Shown here: positions 1 to 9,402 of the stretch, piece by piece
How the letters are laid out: the number at the start of each line of letters is the position of its first letter
Numbering within the stretch: position 1 is the stretch's first letter
DNA from: Agrobacterium larrymoorei
GTDB taxonomy: Bacteria; Pseudomonadota; Alphaproteobacteria; Rhizobiales; Rhizobiaceae
NCBI RefSeq assembly: GCF_013322225.1
Contig: NZ_JAAMFB010000006.1
Coordinates: 62,001 to 126,000 of the forward strand
Direction of reading: 5' to 3'
Length of the DNA stretch: 64,000 bases
Program-made: the position numbers and the translations under genes
The notes under the pieces: model-generated
The model's input: the letters and a program-made list of their open reading frames with translations, nothing else
Database searches by the model: none
Told to the model about the DNA's origin: nothing

Positions 1-2856
1 AAACAGGAAGCTTTGCCCGTAATGACAGTTCATGCGGGCAAGCTCCGTCGCATCCTCCGGCGTTTCTATACCTTCCGCCACCACCTGCATTTCCAGCGCA
101 CGCGCCATGGCGATGATGGAGCGCAGCAGCACGTTGCGCTTGTCGCTGGTATTGGCGACCAGCGCCTTGTCCAGCTTGATGGTGTCGAAGGGGAAGCGGG
201 TGAGATAGGCGAGCGATGAATAGCCGGTGCCGAAGTCATCCAACGCAAGGCTGAGCCCTGTTTCCTTCAGCTTCGCCAGCACAAGCCGCGCCTGTTCCGG
301 GTTCTCCATCACGATGGATTCCGTCAATTCCAGTTTCAATTGCTGAGGGTTACAGCGTGTCCGCTGCAACATGCTGCGCACATCGTTGTAAAGCTCGTTG
401 TTCAGCAGCTGCGCGCTCGAGATGTTCACCGAAATGAAGATCGGCAGCTTGTCGATGGCGTGCTGCCAGTCCATCAGATCGGTCGCGGCGCGTTCCAGCG
501 CAAACATGCCAAGGGGCTCAATGAGGCCGGATGCCTCTGCCACCGGAATGAATTCGCTCGGCGGAATATTGCCGCGCTTGGGGTGTTCCCACCGCATCAG
601 CGCCTCGAAACCGGCCAGATCGCCATTATCGAGCTTGATGATCGGCTGATAGGCGAGCGATAGTTCCTTGCGCTCGATGGCGCGGCGCAGGTCGCTTTCC
701 ATCTGCAAACGGTCGGTGCCGGAGGTGCGGAAGGCGGGGCGGAATGGCTCGACGCGATTGCCGCCAGCGCGCTTGGCGCGGTACATGGCCAGTTCCGCAT
801 CGCTCAACAGCCCGGCGGCACTCTCCTGCTGATCGATCCACGAGACGAGGCCGATAGAAGCCGTAAGGATGATTTCGCGGTTGGCGAAATTGATCGGCAC
901 CATAATGGCCTTGTTCACGGCCTCTGCAAAATCCGCCACGCGCTGCGGATCGCGTTCCGAGACGAGAATCAGGCCAAACTCATCGCCGCCCAGACGTGCC
1001 AGCGTATCCTGCGGCTTCAACAAACGGCGCAAACGGCGGGTCAGCGCAATCAGGATATTGTCGCCAGCAGCAATGCCAAGCGTATCGTTGACCAGCTTGT
1101 AGCGGTCGATATCGATGGCCATCACGGTCGGGCGTACCGTCTCGCCTTCAGGTGCGAGGTTTAGGACGGACTGAAGGCGGTCGAGAAATACCTGACGGTT
1201 CGGCAGGCCGGTCAGGTTGTCGTTCAACGCATCCTGCAACAGCCGCTCGACGGAATTCTTCTGCTCGGTGATATCGGTGATGGTGCCGACGCAACGAATG
1301 ATTTCACCATTGGAGCCAAGCACCGGACGCGCCCGGATTTGCAGCCAGTGAAAATGCCCGTCCTCGGCGCGAATGCGGAACTCGTGGTTCAGCCTGCCCT
1401 TGCGATGGTCCAGAAGCACGTCGAGCGTCGCTTTAAAGCGGTCGCGATCATCCGGGTGCAGACGTGGAAGCCAGTTGCGGGCGGCACCATGCATGGTGCC
1501 GGGATGCAGACCGAGCTTGATGGAAACATCCGGCGTCGTGACGATGCGGTCACGCGTAACGTCCCAGTCCCAGACCGTATCGCCGCTACCCGTCAGCGCC
1601 AGCGATTGTCGTTCGAGGTCGGAGAACAGGCCTTGCTGGTAGGCGCTTCCGGCAAAGGCGTGCTGAATGACGGTAAAGCCGATCAGAAGAACGATCAGAA
1701 CCAGACCACCGCCGAGGGCAGGCTGCACGATATCGTTGTCCAGTTGTCCGGTTACGGTCAACCAGCCTCCGAACAGCCAGACGAGGATCAGCGCCCAGGA
1801 TGGCACAAGCAGAATGGCGCGATCATATCGGTTGAAGCCGAGATAGATGATCAGCAAAATACCCGCGGTCGCCGTCAGCGCGAAGGAGATGCGAGCGATA
1901 CCGGCTGCTATTGCGGGATCATAGATGGCCACGCCGAACAGCGCGCCAAGCCCGATGATCCACGCAAACGTCGCGTAACCCAGATGCGCATGCCACCTGT
2001 TCAGATTGAGATAGGTGAACAGGAAGACCACGAAGCTGGAGGCGAGCGCGACTTCCGCACCCGCCCTCCACATTCGCTCGTCGCTGGATGTGACGGTAAT
2101 CAGCTTTTCGAGAAAGCCGAAATCCACGCAGATATAGGCAAGCACCGCCCAAGCCAGCGCCGCCGAAGCGGGCAGGACGGACGTGCCCTTCACCACGAAT
2201 AGAATGGTCAGCAACACCGCGAGCAGACCGGCAATGCCAAGAACGATGCCACGATACAGCGTGAAAGCGTTGATCGTATCCTTGTAGGCTTCCGGTTCCC
2301 ACAGATATATCTGCGGCAATTGCGGCGTTGAAAGCTCTGCTACGAAGGTAATGACCGCGCCGGGGTTCAGCGTGATCCGAAACACATCGGCATCCGGGCT
2401 TGGCTGACGGTCGAGCGCAAACCCTTCGCTTGGTGTAATGGCAATGATGCGCTGCGAGCCGAGATCCGGCCAGATCATCTTGGAATTGACGAGGCGAAAG
2501 TGCGGGGCGACGATGACGCGCTCCAGCTGTTCTTCGGAGACATTGGCCAGCGCAAAGACGGCCCAGTCGCCCTGATGGGTAGGGGAGCTTGCCCGCACCT
2601 CGATGCGGCGGCGTATGCCATCCGGTCCGGGGGCGGTGGAAACCTGAAAGGCTTCGCCCTGATTGGCGTAGATGTCGGTCGTCGCCGTCAGGTCGAGTGC
2701 GTTGTCATCGCGGGAAATCTTAACCGGCTCGAAAGCATAAGCTTTCCCCAAAAAAAGGGGGGGCGCCAGAAGCGCGCATACCAGCAGCAAGAAGGTGAAG
2801 CGTGTCGCCATCAAGAAACGCATGACAGGGCGCGACGCAAGGCTGATTTTTATCAT
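1..2856 (-). CDS. Membrane PAS-GGDEF-EAL c-di-GMP signalling protein (3' end outside window)
   Basis: Open reading frame of 952 codons running off the left edge. The N-terminus (about residues 12-33) is a hydrophobic signal or anchor, followed by an extracytoplasmic stretch to about 195 and a block of several membrane segments (about 198-415). A PAS domain (about 420-540) leads into a GGDEF domain with an intact LGGDEFGL motif near residue 622, then an EAL domain with FEALMRW near 748 and DDFGTGYSS further on. Both catalytic signatures look intact, so a dual cyclase/phosphodiesterase is possible. The inhibitory-site position reads KPQD rather than RxxD, so product inhibition may be weak. The start at 2856 is chosen because AGGA lies just upstream; the Met at 2823 has no ribosome site. 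It begins 5 bases after the acetyltransferase stop, which suggests one operon. Confidence 0.9.
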   Translation of the reverse strand, partial: MIKISLASRPVMRFLMATRFTFLLLVCALLAPPLFLGKAYAFEPVKISRDDNALDLTATTDIYANQGEAFQVSTAPGPDGIRRRIEVRASSPTHQGDWAVFALANVSEEQLERVIVAPHFRLVNSKMIWPDLGSQRIIAITPSEGFALDRQPSPDADVFRITLNPGAVITFVAELSTPQLPQIYLWEPEAYKDTINAFTLYRGIVLGIAGLLAVLLTILFVVKGTSVLPASAALAWAVLAYICVDFGFLEKLITVTSSDERMWRAGAEVALASSFVVFLFTYLNLNRWHAHLGYATFAWIIGLGALFGVAIYDPAIAAGIARISFALTATAGILLIIYLGFNRYDRAILLVPSWALILVWLFGGWLTVTGQLDNDIVQPALGGGLVLIVLLIGFTVIQHAFAGSAYQQGLFSDLERQSLALTGSGDTVWDWDVTRDRIVTTPDVSIKLGLHPGTMHGAARNWLPRLHPDDRDRFKATLDVLLDHRKGRLNHEFRIRAEDGHFHWLQIRARPVLGSNGEIIRCVGTITDITEQKNSVERLLQDALNDNLTGLPNRQVFLDRLQSVLNLAPEGETVRPTVMAIDIDRYKLVNDTLGIAAGDNILIALTRRLRRLLKPQDTLARLGGDEFGLILVSERDPQRVADFAEAVNKAIMVPINFANREIILTASIGLVSWIDQQESAAGLLSDAELAMYRAKRAGGNRVEPFRPAFRTSGTDRLQMESDLRRAIERKELSLAYQPIIKLDNGDLAGFEALMRWEHPKRGNIPPSEFIPVAEASGLIEPLGMFALERAATDLMDWQHAIDKLPIFISVNISSAQLLNNELYNDVRSMLQRTRCNPQQLKLELTESIVMENPEQARLVLAKLKETGLSLALDDFGTGYSSLAYLTRFPFDTIKLDKALVANTSDKRNVLLRSIIAMARALEMQVVAEGIETPEDATELARMNCHYGQSFLF

Positions 2857-2861
2857 TTATC

Positions 2862-3449
2862 CTACTGCGTACCGGAAGTGTGCTTGTCGCCGATGAGGGA
2901 GAACATCACATGATCCCGCCACTCGCCGTTTATTTTCAGATATTCCCGCAAGAGACCTTCCCGCTGAAATCCGGCATTTTCGAGCAGCCGAATGCTTTTG
3001 AAGTTTTCTGGAATACAGGCTGCCTCGATACGGTGCAACTGAAGTCCGTTAAAGATGTAGGGTATTACCAGTTTTAATGCGGCAGACATATGGCCTTGGC
3101 CCGCATAAGCCTCACCCATCCAGTAACCCACCATGCAGCTCTGGGCCGCGCCGCGCCGGATATAGCCGATGGTGATGCCGCCCAGAAGCGTGGTCCCACC
3201 CTTGAATATCAGCAAGGAGACGGCGGTGCCGGAGGAAAATTCCTGCCCATTGCGGGTCACGCGAACTCTGAACGCGCTTTCCGTCAGCTCGTCGTTGCGC
3301 CACGTCGGTTCCCACGGCTGCAAGAAGCTACGGCTCTCGGAGCGCAGCTTCTGCCATGGCTTGTAATCGGAATAACGCGGCAATCTTAACAGATAATCCG
3401 CGTTGCGCAGTTCGGGCGTGTCGCTGTTTCGGGAGAGAAAGCGCAGCAT
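2862..3449 (-). CDS. RimJ/RimL-like GNAT N-acetyltransferase
   Basis: A 195-residue single-domain GNAT protein. The acetyl-CoA binding core is visible around residues 118-160 (GYWMGEAYAGQGHMSAALK), followed by the C-terminal signature HRIEAACIPENFKSIRLLE and ENAGFQREGLLREY, the pattern of the ribosomal-protein alanine acetyltransferase RimJ branch. Known RimJ/RimL enzymes acetylate the N-termini of ribosomal proteins S5 and L7/L12; the substrate here is inferred only from family. It sits about 40 bases downstream of the M16 peptidase gene on the same strand and almost touches the following c-di-GMP gene, so thrC, peptidase and acetyltransferase probably share a transcript. Confidence 0.85.
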   Translation of the reverse strand: MLRFLSRNSDTPELRNADYLLRLPRYSDYKPWQKLRSESRSFLQPWEPTWRNDELTESAFRVRVTRNGQEFSSGTAVSLLIFKGGTTLLGGITIGYIRRGAAQSCMVGYWMGEAYAGQGHMSAALKLVIPYIFNGLQLHRIEAACIPENFKSIRLLENAGFQREGLLREYLKINGEWRDHVMFSLIGDKHTSGTQ

Positions 3450-3489
3450 CTAGTCGTCCAACACCATGCTGCGGACCCGTTGCCTGCCG

Positions 3490-4794
3490 TCAGCCGTTTG
3501 CCTGTATCTTGATTGACGGCGATGCAGAAAGCTCCGCCGTGATGTCTGAAAGCGGCGCGAGGTTTTCCAGCGGGCCGATGGCGGACAATGTGGGAACTTT
3601 ATCGAAAAACAGACGGCCCGCAAGATCGGTCAGACGCTCGGTGGTGATATCGCCAAGCCGCGTCATCATCTCGTCATTCGGGATCGGGCGACCATAGAGC
3701 ATCATCTGGCGGGCGATCTGCCCGGCACGGGCAGCAGGGCTTTCCTGACCCATCAAAAGCTGGGCGCGAATCTGCGCGCGGGCGCGGTCGATTTCTTCCT
3801 GATGAATGGTCTGAGACGACTTGCGAAGCTCGTCGATGATGACCGGAACCAGTTCCGGCAGATCGTTTGCGCCGGTTGCGGCATGAATGCCGAAAATGCC
3901 GGTATCGGAAAAGCCCCAGTGGAAGGCATAGACGGAATAACAGAGGCCGCGATATTCGCGCACTTCCTGAAACAGCCGGGACGACATGCCGCCGCCGAGA
4001 ATATTGGCGAGTATTTGCGAGCAATAGAAATCGCGGGCGTGATAGGCCTTGCCTTCGAAACCGAGAAGCACCTGCGCATCCATCAGGTCGCGCGTTTCGC
4101 GAATTTCACCGCCGGTATAGATCGCCTTTTCGAGAACCGGCGTTGCATTCGGCTTCTGCGGCAGGCTGGAGAAGCGCTGCTCCACCTGCTTCACAAAGGT
4201 TTCGTGGTCAACGGCACCCGCAGCAACCACAAAGATGCGGTCCGTCGTGTAGTTGCGGCCAAGATAATGACGGATTTGATTGGTCGTAAAGGACTGGACC
4301 GTTTCAGGCGTGCCGAGAATAGGGCGACCGATGGTCTGGTCGCGATAAGCGACGCCGGAGAAATTGTCGAAGATCACATCGTCCGGCGTATCGGTGGCAG
4401 CACCGATTTCCTGAAGAATGACGTTCTTCTCACGTTCCAGTTCGCCTTCATCGAATGCGGATTCCGTCAGGATATCGGCAAGGATATCGACCGCCAGCGG
4501 AACGTGATCTTTCAGAACGCGCGCATAATAGGACGTCGTTTCCGTCGAGGTCGCGGCATTGACTTCGCCGCCGACGTTCTCGATCTCCTCGGCGATCTGG
4601 CGTGCCGTGCGGCGTGCCGTACCTTTGAAGGCCATGTGCTCGAGAAGATGCGCGATGCCGTGCTCATCATCCGTCTCGTTGCGTGAACCTGATTTGATCC
4701 ACACCCCCAAAGCAACGCTTTCGAGGTGTGGCATTCTTTCGGTGACGACCGTCAACCCGGAGGGGAGCCGAGTTAAGTTCACATTCATGTTCAC
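3490..4794 (-). CDS. M16 family zinc metallopeptidase (processing-peptidase-like)
   Basis: 434 residues, the usual length for the single-unit bacterial relatives of the mitochondrial processing peptidase beta subunit. The inverted zinc motif HLLEH is at about residues 48-52 (HLLEHMAFKGT), with the third ligand expected in the Glu-rich segment about 75 residues on (ELEREKNVILQEI). The C-terminal half keeps the glycine-rich GGGMSSRLFQEVRE loop of the family. The start has GGAAAG about 8 bases upstream. It lies 15 bases after the threonine synthase stop. The thrC-M16 pair is a common alphaproteobacterial arrangement, although no metabolic link between them is established. No signal peptide is seen, so it is probably cytoplasmic. 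Confidence 0.92.
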   Translation of the reverse strand: MNMNVNLTRLPSGLTVVTERMPHLESVALGVWIKSGSRNETDDEHGIAHLLEHMAFKGTARRTARQIAEEIENVGGEVNAATSTETTSYYARVLKDHVPLAVDILADILTESAFDEGELEREKNVILQEIGAATDTPDDVIFDNFSGVAYRDQTIGRPILGTPETVQSFTTNQIRHYLGRNYTTDRIFVVAAGAVDHETFVKQVEQRFSSLPQKPNATPVLEKAIYTGGEIRETRDLMDAQVLLGFEGKAYHARDFYCSQILANILGGGMSSRLFQEVREYRGLCYSVYAFHWGFSDTGIFGIHAATGANDLPELVPVIIDELRKSSQTIHQEEIDRARAQIRAQLLMGQESPAARAGQIARQMMLYGRPIPNDEMMTRLGDITTERLTDLAGRLFFDKVPTLSAIGPLENLAPLSDITAELSASPSIKIQANG

Positions 4795-4809
4795 GTCTTT
4801 CCGCGTCGC

Positions 4810-6207
4810 TTAGTTCTTGGCGCGAGCGTGATTACCGATGAAATTTTCAACGGCGTCCAGCTCAGCTTCCAGAACGTCGAAACGCTCCTCCCGGTTCATT
4901 AGATCAGCGAGCCATACTGGAAGCGCGGGATCGATTTCGCAAGCGGATTTTACAGCCGCCGGAAATTTTGCGGGATGCGCGGTGGACAGCGTGACCATCG
5001 GACTGTTTGTTTTTTCATGCTTTTTGGCAACGAATACACCGGTTGCGGTGTGCGGATCGAGCAGATAACCCGTTTGCGCAAGCGTCTCGCGGATCGTTTC
5101 GGCAACCTGCTTTTCGGTTGCGCGGCCTGCACGAAAATCGCGCTTGATGAACTTCATCGCCGCTTCCGAAATATCGAATGCACCGGATTGCTTGAGCCCA
5201 TCCATCGAACGCTTCACCGCATCGGAATCGCGCCCGTATGCTTCGAAAAGTAGACGCTCGAAGTTGGAGGAAATCTGAATGTCCATGGAAGGCGAGGTCG
5301 TCGCCTTCACACCGCGCATCTCGTATCGCCCGGTCTTCAGCGTGCGCGCCAAAATGTCGTTGTCGTTGGTGGCAACAACCAGCTTGTCGATGGGCAGACC
5401 CATCTGCTTGGCGACGTAGCCCGCGAAGATGTCACCGAAATTGCCCGTTGGCACGGTGAAGGAGACCTTGCGATCCGGTGCGCCGAGCGAGATCGCGGCG
5501 GTGAAGTAATAAACCACCTGCGCCATGATGCGCGCCCAGTTGATGGAGTTTACGCCGGAAAGCTTGACGCCATCGCGGAACTTCGCATCGTTGAACATCT
5601 CTTTGACGAGGTTCTGGCAGTCATCGAAATTACCGTTGACGGCAATCGCATGCACGTTCGACGCAGTGGAGCTGGTCATCTGGCGCTGCTGCACCGGCGA
5701 AACCTTGCCATGCGGGAAGAGGATGAAGATATCGGTGCGTTCGCGACCCGCAAATGCGTCGATGGCAGCGCCGCCGGTATCGCCGGAGGTCGCGCCGACA
5801 ATGGTTGCCCGCTCGCCGCGCTCTGCCAAAGTATAGTCCATCAGGCGGGCGATAAGCTGCATCGCCACGTCCTTGAATGCAAGCGTCGTGCCGTGGAAAA
5901 GCTCGAGAATGTAAGAATTTGGCCCGGTCTGAACAAGCGGAACGACGGCTGGATGGCGGAAGGTCGCGTATGCATCATCGATCATCGAGCGGAAGGTGTC
6001 AGCCGGAATTTCGTTGCCGGTGAAACGATAAAGAACCTCGAATGCGACTTCCTGATAGGTCTTGCCGCGCAGCGCCCGGATTTCTTTTTTCTTCATGGTC
6101 GGCCATTCGCGCGGCACGTAAAGCCCGCCGTCACGCGCCAGACCCGCCAGAAGCGCGTCGCAAAAACCCAGCGATGGGGCGCTGCCCCTGGTCGATACAT
6201 ACTTCAC
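4810..6207 (-). CDS. thrC: Threonine synthase
   Basis: 465 residues, the long form of the PLP enzyme that converts O-phosphohomoserine to threonine. The N-terminus MKYVSTRG is the threonine-synthase-specific domain. The PLP lysine is in FHGTTLAFKDVAMQ (about residues 105-118), and the phosphate-binding stretch GATSGDTGGAAI follows at about 140. The start is a GTG with GAGGA 8 bases upstream. First gene of the minus-strand run toward the M16 peptidase, acetyltransferase and c-di-GMP protein. The roughly 200 bases upstream (6208-6416) contain the divergent control region shared with the lipoprotein gene; no riboswitch or leader peptide was recognised there. Confidence 0.95.
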   Translation of the reverse strand: MKYVSTRGSAPSLGFCDALLAGLARDGGLYVPREWPTMKKKEIRALRGKTYQEVAFEVLYRFTGNEIPADTFRSMIDDAYATFRHPAVVPLVQTGPNSYILELFHGTTLAFKDVAMQLIARLMDYTLAERGERATIVGATSGDTGGAAIDAFAGRERTDIFILFPHGKVSPVQQRQMTSSTASNVHAIAVNGNFDDCQNLVKEMFNDAKFRDGVKLSGVNSINWARIMAQVVYYFTAAISLGAPDRKVSFTVPTGNFGDIFAGYVAKQMGLPIDKLVVATNDNDILARTLKTGRYEMRGVKATTSPSMDIQISSNFERLLFEAYGRDSDAVKRSMDGLKQSGAFDISEAAMKFIKRDFRAGRATEKQVAETIRETLAQTGYLLDPHTATGVFVAKKHEKTNSPMVTLSTAHPAKFPAAVKSACEIDPALPVWLADLMNREERFDVLEAELDAVENFIGNHARAKN

Positions 6208-6416
6208 GAGATAGTCCTCATAACGTCAGCAGCCTGTCCGCTGGAAAATGGCCTTGGATGAAGTCGTAAAAAGCCTTTTGCAAATTTAAGGCAAATCCGA
6301 ACGCAACCAATCGATTTTTCCCAGCGCCGCTGCTATAGACCATCGCCGACAGCCATGAAAGGCCAATAAACAGGTTCTCCGGTCCTGTATCGGGATAGTT
6401 TTAGAGGGTTGAACGA

Positions 6417-6986
6417 GTGACACGGAATATTTTGCGTCTATCCACCGCCATTTCGGTTCTTGCAGTACTGGCCGGTTGCAACTCCTCAAATCCATCGGAT
6501 TCACTGGCGGTCAATCCTCCAGCTGCGCAAACTGCTGTCGCCCCGGTCGTGCAGGCAAACTGCCCGACGATCACCATTCTGGATGCCAGTGCCGTTCACC
6601 GCGTCTATGCCGGTGGCGCGAAGGGCGACGCGAGCAAGCTCGTTTATCAGGCATCTCTCTCTGACACGACCCGCTCCTGCAGCATGAGCGAATCCACTCT
6701 CACGGTAAACGTACTCGCGCAAGGCCGACTTGTTCCCGGCCCGCTTTCCAAGCCCGGCCGCGTCACCTTGCCGATCCGCGTCACCGTGAAGGATGGCGAT
6801 GGCGAGATCTATTCGCAGGTAACAAACTTCGGCGTCGACGTTCCGGCGGGGACCGCGGGCACGCAATTCATCTTCAACAATCCGAATGTCGCCATCCCCA
6901 ACGCGCCGGGCGGCGCATCACGCCAGACGAATGTGTTCATTTCGTTTGAAGAGGCCGGTGCGGGCAAAAAGGGTCGCCGCGGGTAA
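6417..6986 (+). CDS. Conserved hypothetical lipoprotein
   Basis: 189 residues starting at GTG, with AGAGGG about 10 bases upstream. A short charged N-terminus, a hydrophobic stretch and the lipobox LAGC (Cys21) mark it as a lipoprotein. The mature part has a proline/alanine-rich linker followed by a beta-rich domain (about residues 45-175) and ends in a basic KKGRRG tail. No enzymatic motif is visible. Proteins of this shape are frequent in the Rhizobium group, but I do not recognise a named family. It is divergent from thrC and unlinked to the TA pair that follows. Confidence 0.75.
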   Translation: MTRNILRLSTAISVLAVLAGCNSSNPSDSLAVNPPAAQTAVAPVVQANCPTITILDASAVHRVYAGGAKGDASKLVYQASLSDTTRSCSMSESTLTVNVLAQGRLVPGPLSKPGRVTLPIRVTVKDGDGEIYSQVTNFGVDVPAGTAGTQFIFNNPNVAIPNAPGGASRQTNVFISFEEAGAGKKGRRG

Positions 6987-7072
6987 AGCTCGATCTAAGC
7001 TACTCGCGTTTTTCTAAGCTTTGGTTGGAGTATCTTGTTGCGCAGTTATCTCGTATCGGCTATATCTCGCAT

Positions 7073-7396
7073 ATGAGATGGTCTGTCGAAACGCACAATG
7101 CGGCAGACCTTGAAATTGAGGCGCTTCCCGTGGGCCTGCAAGCTCGACTTATTCGCTTGATGGAAGCCGTCGAGAACGTAGGTCTTGAGCAGTTACGAGA
7201 GCCACATGTGAAGCATCTCGAAGGGAAGCTTTGGGAATTGCGCGCAAAGGCAAGCGAAGGCATTGCGCGGGGCATTTACGTTACCATGTCTGGACGACGT
7301 GTCATCGTGCTGCATGTTTTTGTGAAGAAGTCGCAGAAAACTCCCAAAAGCGCATTGGCAATCGCCAGACAGCGAATGAGCGAGATAAATTCATGA
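7073..7396 (+). CDS. Type II toxin, RelE/HigB (Gp49-like) family
   Basis: From the ATG at 7073 the product is about 107 residues. It has the compact RelE-like fold signature of the phage-derived Gp49/HigB group: HVKHLEGKLWELRAKASEGIARGIYVT and VIVLHVFVKKSQKTPKSALAIARQR, where basic residues on the last strand and helix are the usual ribosome-dependent RNase surface. An in-frame TTG at 7025 would add 16 residues but lacks a convincing ribosome site. The TGA stop overlaps the ATG of the following antitoxin (ATGA), the toxin-first order of HigBA pairs. Expected to cleave mRNA at the ribosome when free. Confidence 0.85.
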   Translation: MRWSVETHNAADLEIEALPVGLQARLIRLMEAVENVGLEQLREPHVKHLEGKLWELRAKASEGIARGIYVTMSGRRVIVLHVFVKKSQKTPKSALAIARQRMSEINS

Positions 7397-7671
7397 CGAA
7401 AATTGCCGATCTCAAAAAGAGACTGATGGATGATCCCGGCTTTCGGGAAGAGTATGAAAAGGCAGATGCCGAGTTTCAGCTAATAGAGGCGCTTGTGAGC
7501 GCCCGCACGCGGGCAAAGCTTTCTCAGGCGGAAGTCGCGCGTCGCGTCGGCACCACGCAGTCGGCCATTGCACGGCTGGAAGGTGGCGGAGTTTCCCCGT
7601 CTATTTCCACCTTGAGGCGATATGCGGAGGCAACGGGTGCCAAGCTGGAAATTAACCTGATCAGCACGTGA
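7393..7671 (+). CDS. HigA-like XRE-family antitoxin
   Basis: 92 residues starting at the ATG that overlaps the toxin stop. Residues about 37-90 form a helix-turn-helix of the Cro/CI type (KLSQAEVARRVGTTQSAIARLEGG) followed by SPSISTLRRYAEATG, as in HigA-type antitoxins. The N-terminal MTKIADLKKRLMDDPGFREEY segment is the usual antitoxin dimer or toxin-contact part. It should neutralise the upstream RelE/HigB-like toxin and repress the shared promoter. A longer reading from 7231 in the same frame would overlap the toxin gene deeply and is not credible. Confidence 0.87.
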   Translation: MTKIADLKKRLMDDPGFREEYEKADAEFQLIEALVSARTRAKLSQAEVARRVGTTQSAIARLEGGGVSPSISTLRRYAEATGAKLEINLIST

Positions 7672-7705
7672 GCCATCTAAATTCCACCTGATTGGTGGGG
7701 AGGTC

Positions 7706-8395
7706 TCAGAACGCGCCAGCCCACTCAGACAGCGCCTCGATCGTCGCGGGCAAATCCTGCATGCGGGAAATCACGGTTTCAGCGCCGGCATCCGTCAGTC
7801 TGTCCGCATGGCTGGGGTATGTGTGGGAAGCGCCGGTGAAGCCGATGACGCGCATGCCTGCGGCTTTTGCCCCGGTGATGCCGTGGACGGAATCCTCTAC
7901 TACGATGGCGCGCTCCGGCGAGACGCCGAACTGTTTTGCGCCGTGCAGGAAGATGTCCGGCTTCGGCTTGACGCGATCCGGGCCGAGATCTTTTGCGGAA
8001 TAGATATGGCCGTCGAAATAGGGCTTCAGACCAACCTTCGTCAGCATCATATCAAGACGATGGCTGGAGGAGTTCGAGCAGATGCAGCGCTGTGCGGTTA
8101 GCCGCGAAAGCGCGAATTTCACGCCTTCGATGACCTTCACATCGCGCTCAAGGCGCGCATCCAGCAGCTTCTCGGATTTTTCCAGAAGCGAGGCGGAAAG
8201 CGGAATGCTGGCTTCGCGCTCGATTTCGAGAAGAATGTTCTTCCACGTCATGCCGGAAAAGCGCTCGCCCATCTCTTCAACGGAGATCGGGTAGCCTGCG
8301 TCGGTCAGCAGGCGTGACTCGACCTGCGCGGCGATGATTTCGGAATCGACCAGAACGCCGTCGCAGTCGAAGATGATGAGATCGAAGCTGCTCAT
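7706..8395 (-). CDS. HAD-superfamily sugar-phosphate phosphatase (PGMB/phosphoglycolate-phosphatase-like)
   Basis: 229 residues. Motif I DCDGVLVDSE with the nucleophile and acid Asp pair is at residues 9-18; motif II is in the CSNSS segment near 108; motif III Lys lies in DRVKPKPDIF; and motif IV VVEDSVHGITGAKAAGM is near 160. The four-helix cap between motifs I and II makes it subclass IA, as in beta-phosphoglucomutase, phosphoglycolate phosphatase and sugar phosphatases. The exact substrate cannot be read from sequence. AGAGGAG lies 6 bases before the start. Convergent with the TA pair and divergent from bioR. Confidence 0.88.
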   Translation of the reverse strand: MSSFDLIIFDCDGVLVDSEIIAAQVESRLLTDAGYPISVEEMGERFSGMTWKNILLEIEREASIPLSASLLEKSEKLLDARLERDVKVIEGVKFALSRLTAQRCICSNSSSHRLDMMLTKVGLKPYFDGHIYSAKDLGPDRVKPKPDIFLHGAKQFGVSPERAIVVEDSVHGITGAKAAGMRVIGFTGASHTYPSHADRLTDAGAETVISRMQDLPATIEALSEWAGAF

Positions 8396-8541
8396 GGGCG
8401 CTCCTCTGAAGTGCGGGAAATCGGAAAGTCGGGGGGGCTTTTAGACCATGTGAGGCGCAAGCTCAACCGGTGCCAGTGCAAGACAGCATTGCAGGCAGCG
8501 GGTTTGCTCGACAATCCGTGTGCCGCGCCTTATGTCAAATC

Positions 8542-9222
8542 ATGGCCAAAGCACCGAAAACCAAATCTGAAGACACCATCGCCGCAAAAATCAGCCGCAC
8601 GCTGGCCGATCGCATCGTGCGCGGAGAACTTTCTCCCGGTGAGAGGTTGCGACAGGATCATGTTGCCGAGGAATTCGGCGCTTCGCATGTGCCTGTTCGC
8701 GAGGCTTTTCGGCGACTGGAGGCGCAGGGGCTGGCGGTCAGCATTCCCCGGCGTGGCGTTCGCGTGGCGGATTTCGGTCTTGCCGATGTGAGGGAGGTGG
8801 CGGAAATGCGGGCCGCTCTTGAAGTTCTCGCCCTTCGCCATGCCATTCCCAACATGACGGCGGCAATTCTGGATGAGGCGGAGGCGGCGACGCGGGAAGG
8901 TGACAGCGCCCTTGATGTTCGCAGTTGGGAAGAGGCCAATCGACGGTTCCACCGGCTGATCACGGCACCTTGCAAGATGCCGCGCCTGATAGAGGTCATC
9001 GATGGGCTGCACGCAGCGAGCGCCCGCTTCCTGTTTTCCGCCTGGCGGGCAGGGTGGGAAAGGCGCACCGATACCGATCACCGCGCCATCATCGACGCAC
9101 TGCGTGGCGACCGCGCCGAGGAGGCGGTCCGCATTCTCGACGGCCACGTGCAATGGATCGGACGCACGGCGATCCGTACGCCGACGGGGTCGACACGCGA
9201 AGCCTTCGCGATCGTCGGGTAA
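8542..9222 (+). CDS. bioR: GntR-family biotin regulator BioR
   Basis: 226 residues from the ATG at 8542 (MAKAPKTKSED). The GntR winged helix is at about 15-80, with GERLRQDHVAEEFGASHVPVREAFRRLEAQGL as recognition region, and an FCD-type ligand domain fills 85-215. Naming it BioR relies on context: a perfect TTATAGATAA box follows its stop and a TTATCTATAA box precedes bioY, matching the published BioR motif TTATMKATAA of alphaproteobacteria. The start is uncertain: an in-frame upstream ATG at 8470 would add 24 residues, and neither has a strong ribosome site. It probably represses biotin genes when biotin or biotinoyl-AMP is plentiful; how it senses the signal is not visible. Confidence 0.82.
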   Translation: MAKAPKTKSEDTIAAKISRTLADRIVRGELSPGERLRQDHVAEEFGASHVPVREAFRRLEAQGLAVSIPRRGVRVADFGLADVREVAEMRAALEVLALRHAIPNMTAAILDEAEAATREGDSALDVRSWEEANRRFHRLITAPCKMPRLIEVIDGLHAASARFLFSAWRAGWERRTDTDHRAIIDALRGDRAEEAVRILDGHVQWIGRTAIRTPTGSTREAFAIVG

Positions 9223-9223
9223 A

Positions 9224-9233
9224 TTATAGATAA
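9224..9233. promoter_or_regulatory. BioR operator box 1 (TTATAGATAA)
   Basis: A perfect palindrome beginning two bases after the bioR stop codon. It is the reverse complement of the second box 151 bases downstream (centre to centre) and matches the BioR consensus. Its distance from the bioY start suggests either an upstream bioY promoter element or co-operative binding with box 2. Confidence 0.75.
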
Positions 9234-9374
9234 TTTTATTATCGTCTAATCGTCTGAAAAAATACAGATTTCTAGTTATGCATCCACACGTCTTGTATGC
9301 GTGGATCGTAAAATGCTGCATTCAAGCTAGACTCCACGGTCGATTTCGTTATCAATCATGCGCGTCCTGATAAA

Positions 9375-9384
9375 TTATCTATAA
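9375..9384. promoter_or_regulatory. BioR operator box 2 (TTATCTATAA)
   Basis: A perfect match to the BioR palindrome, lying just upstream of the GGAG ribosome site and the bioY start, where a bound repressor would block the promoter or early transcription. Confidence 0.85.
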
Positions 9385-9402
9385 TTTGGAGATTGGGTGA
9401 TA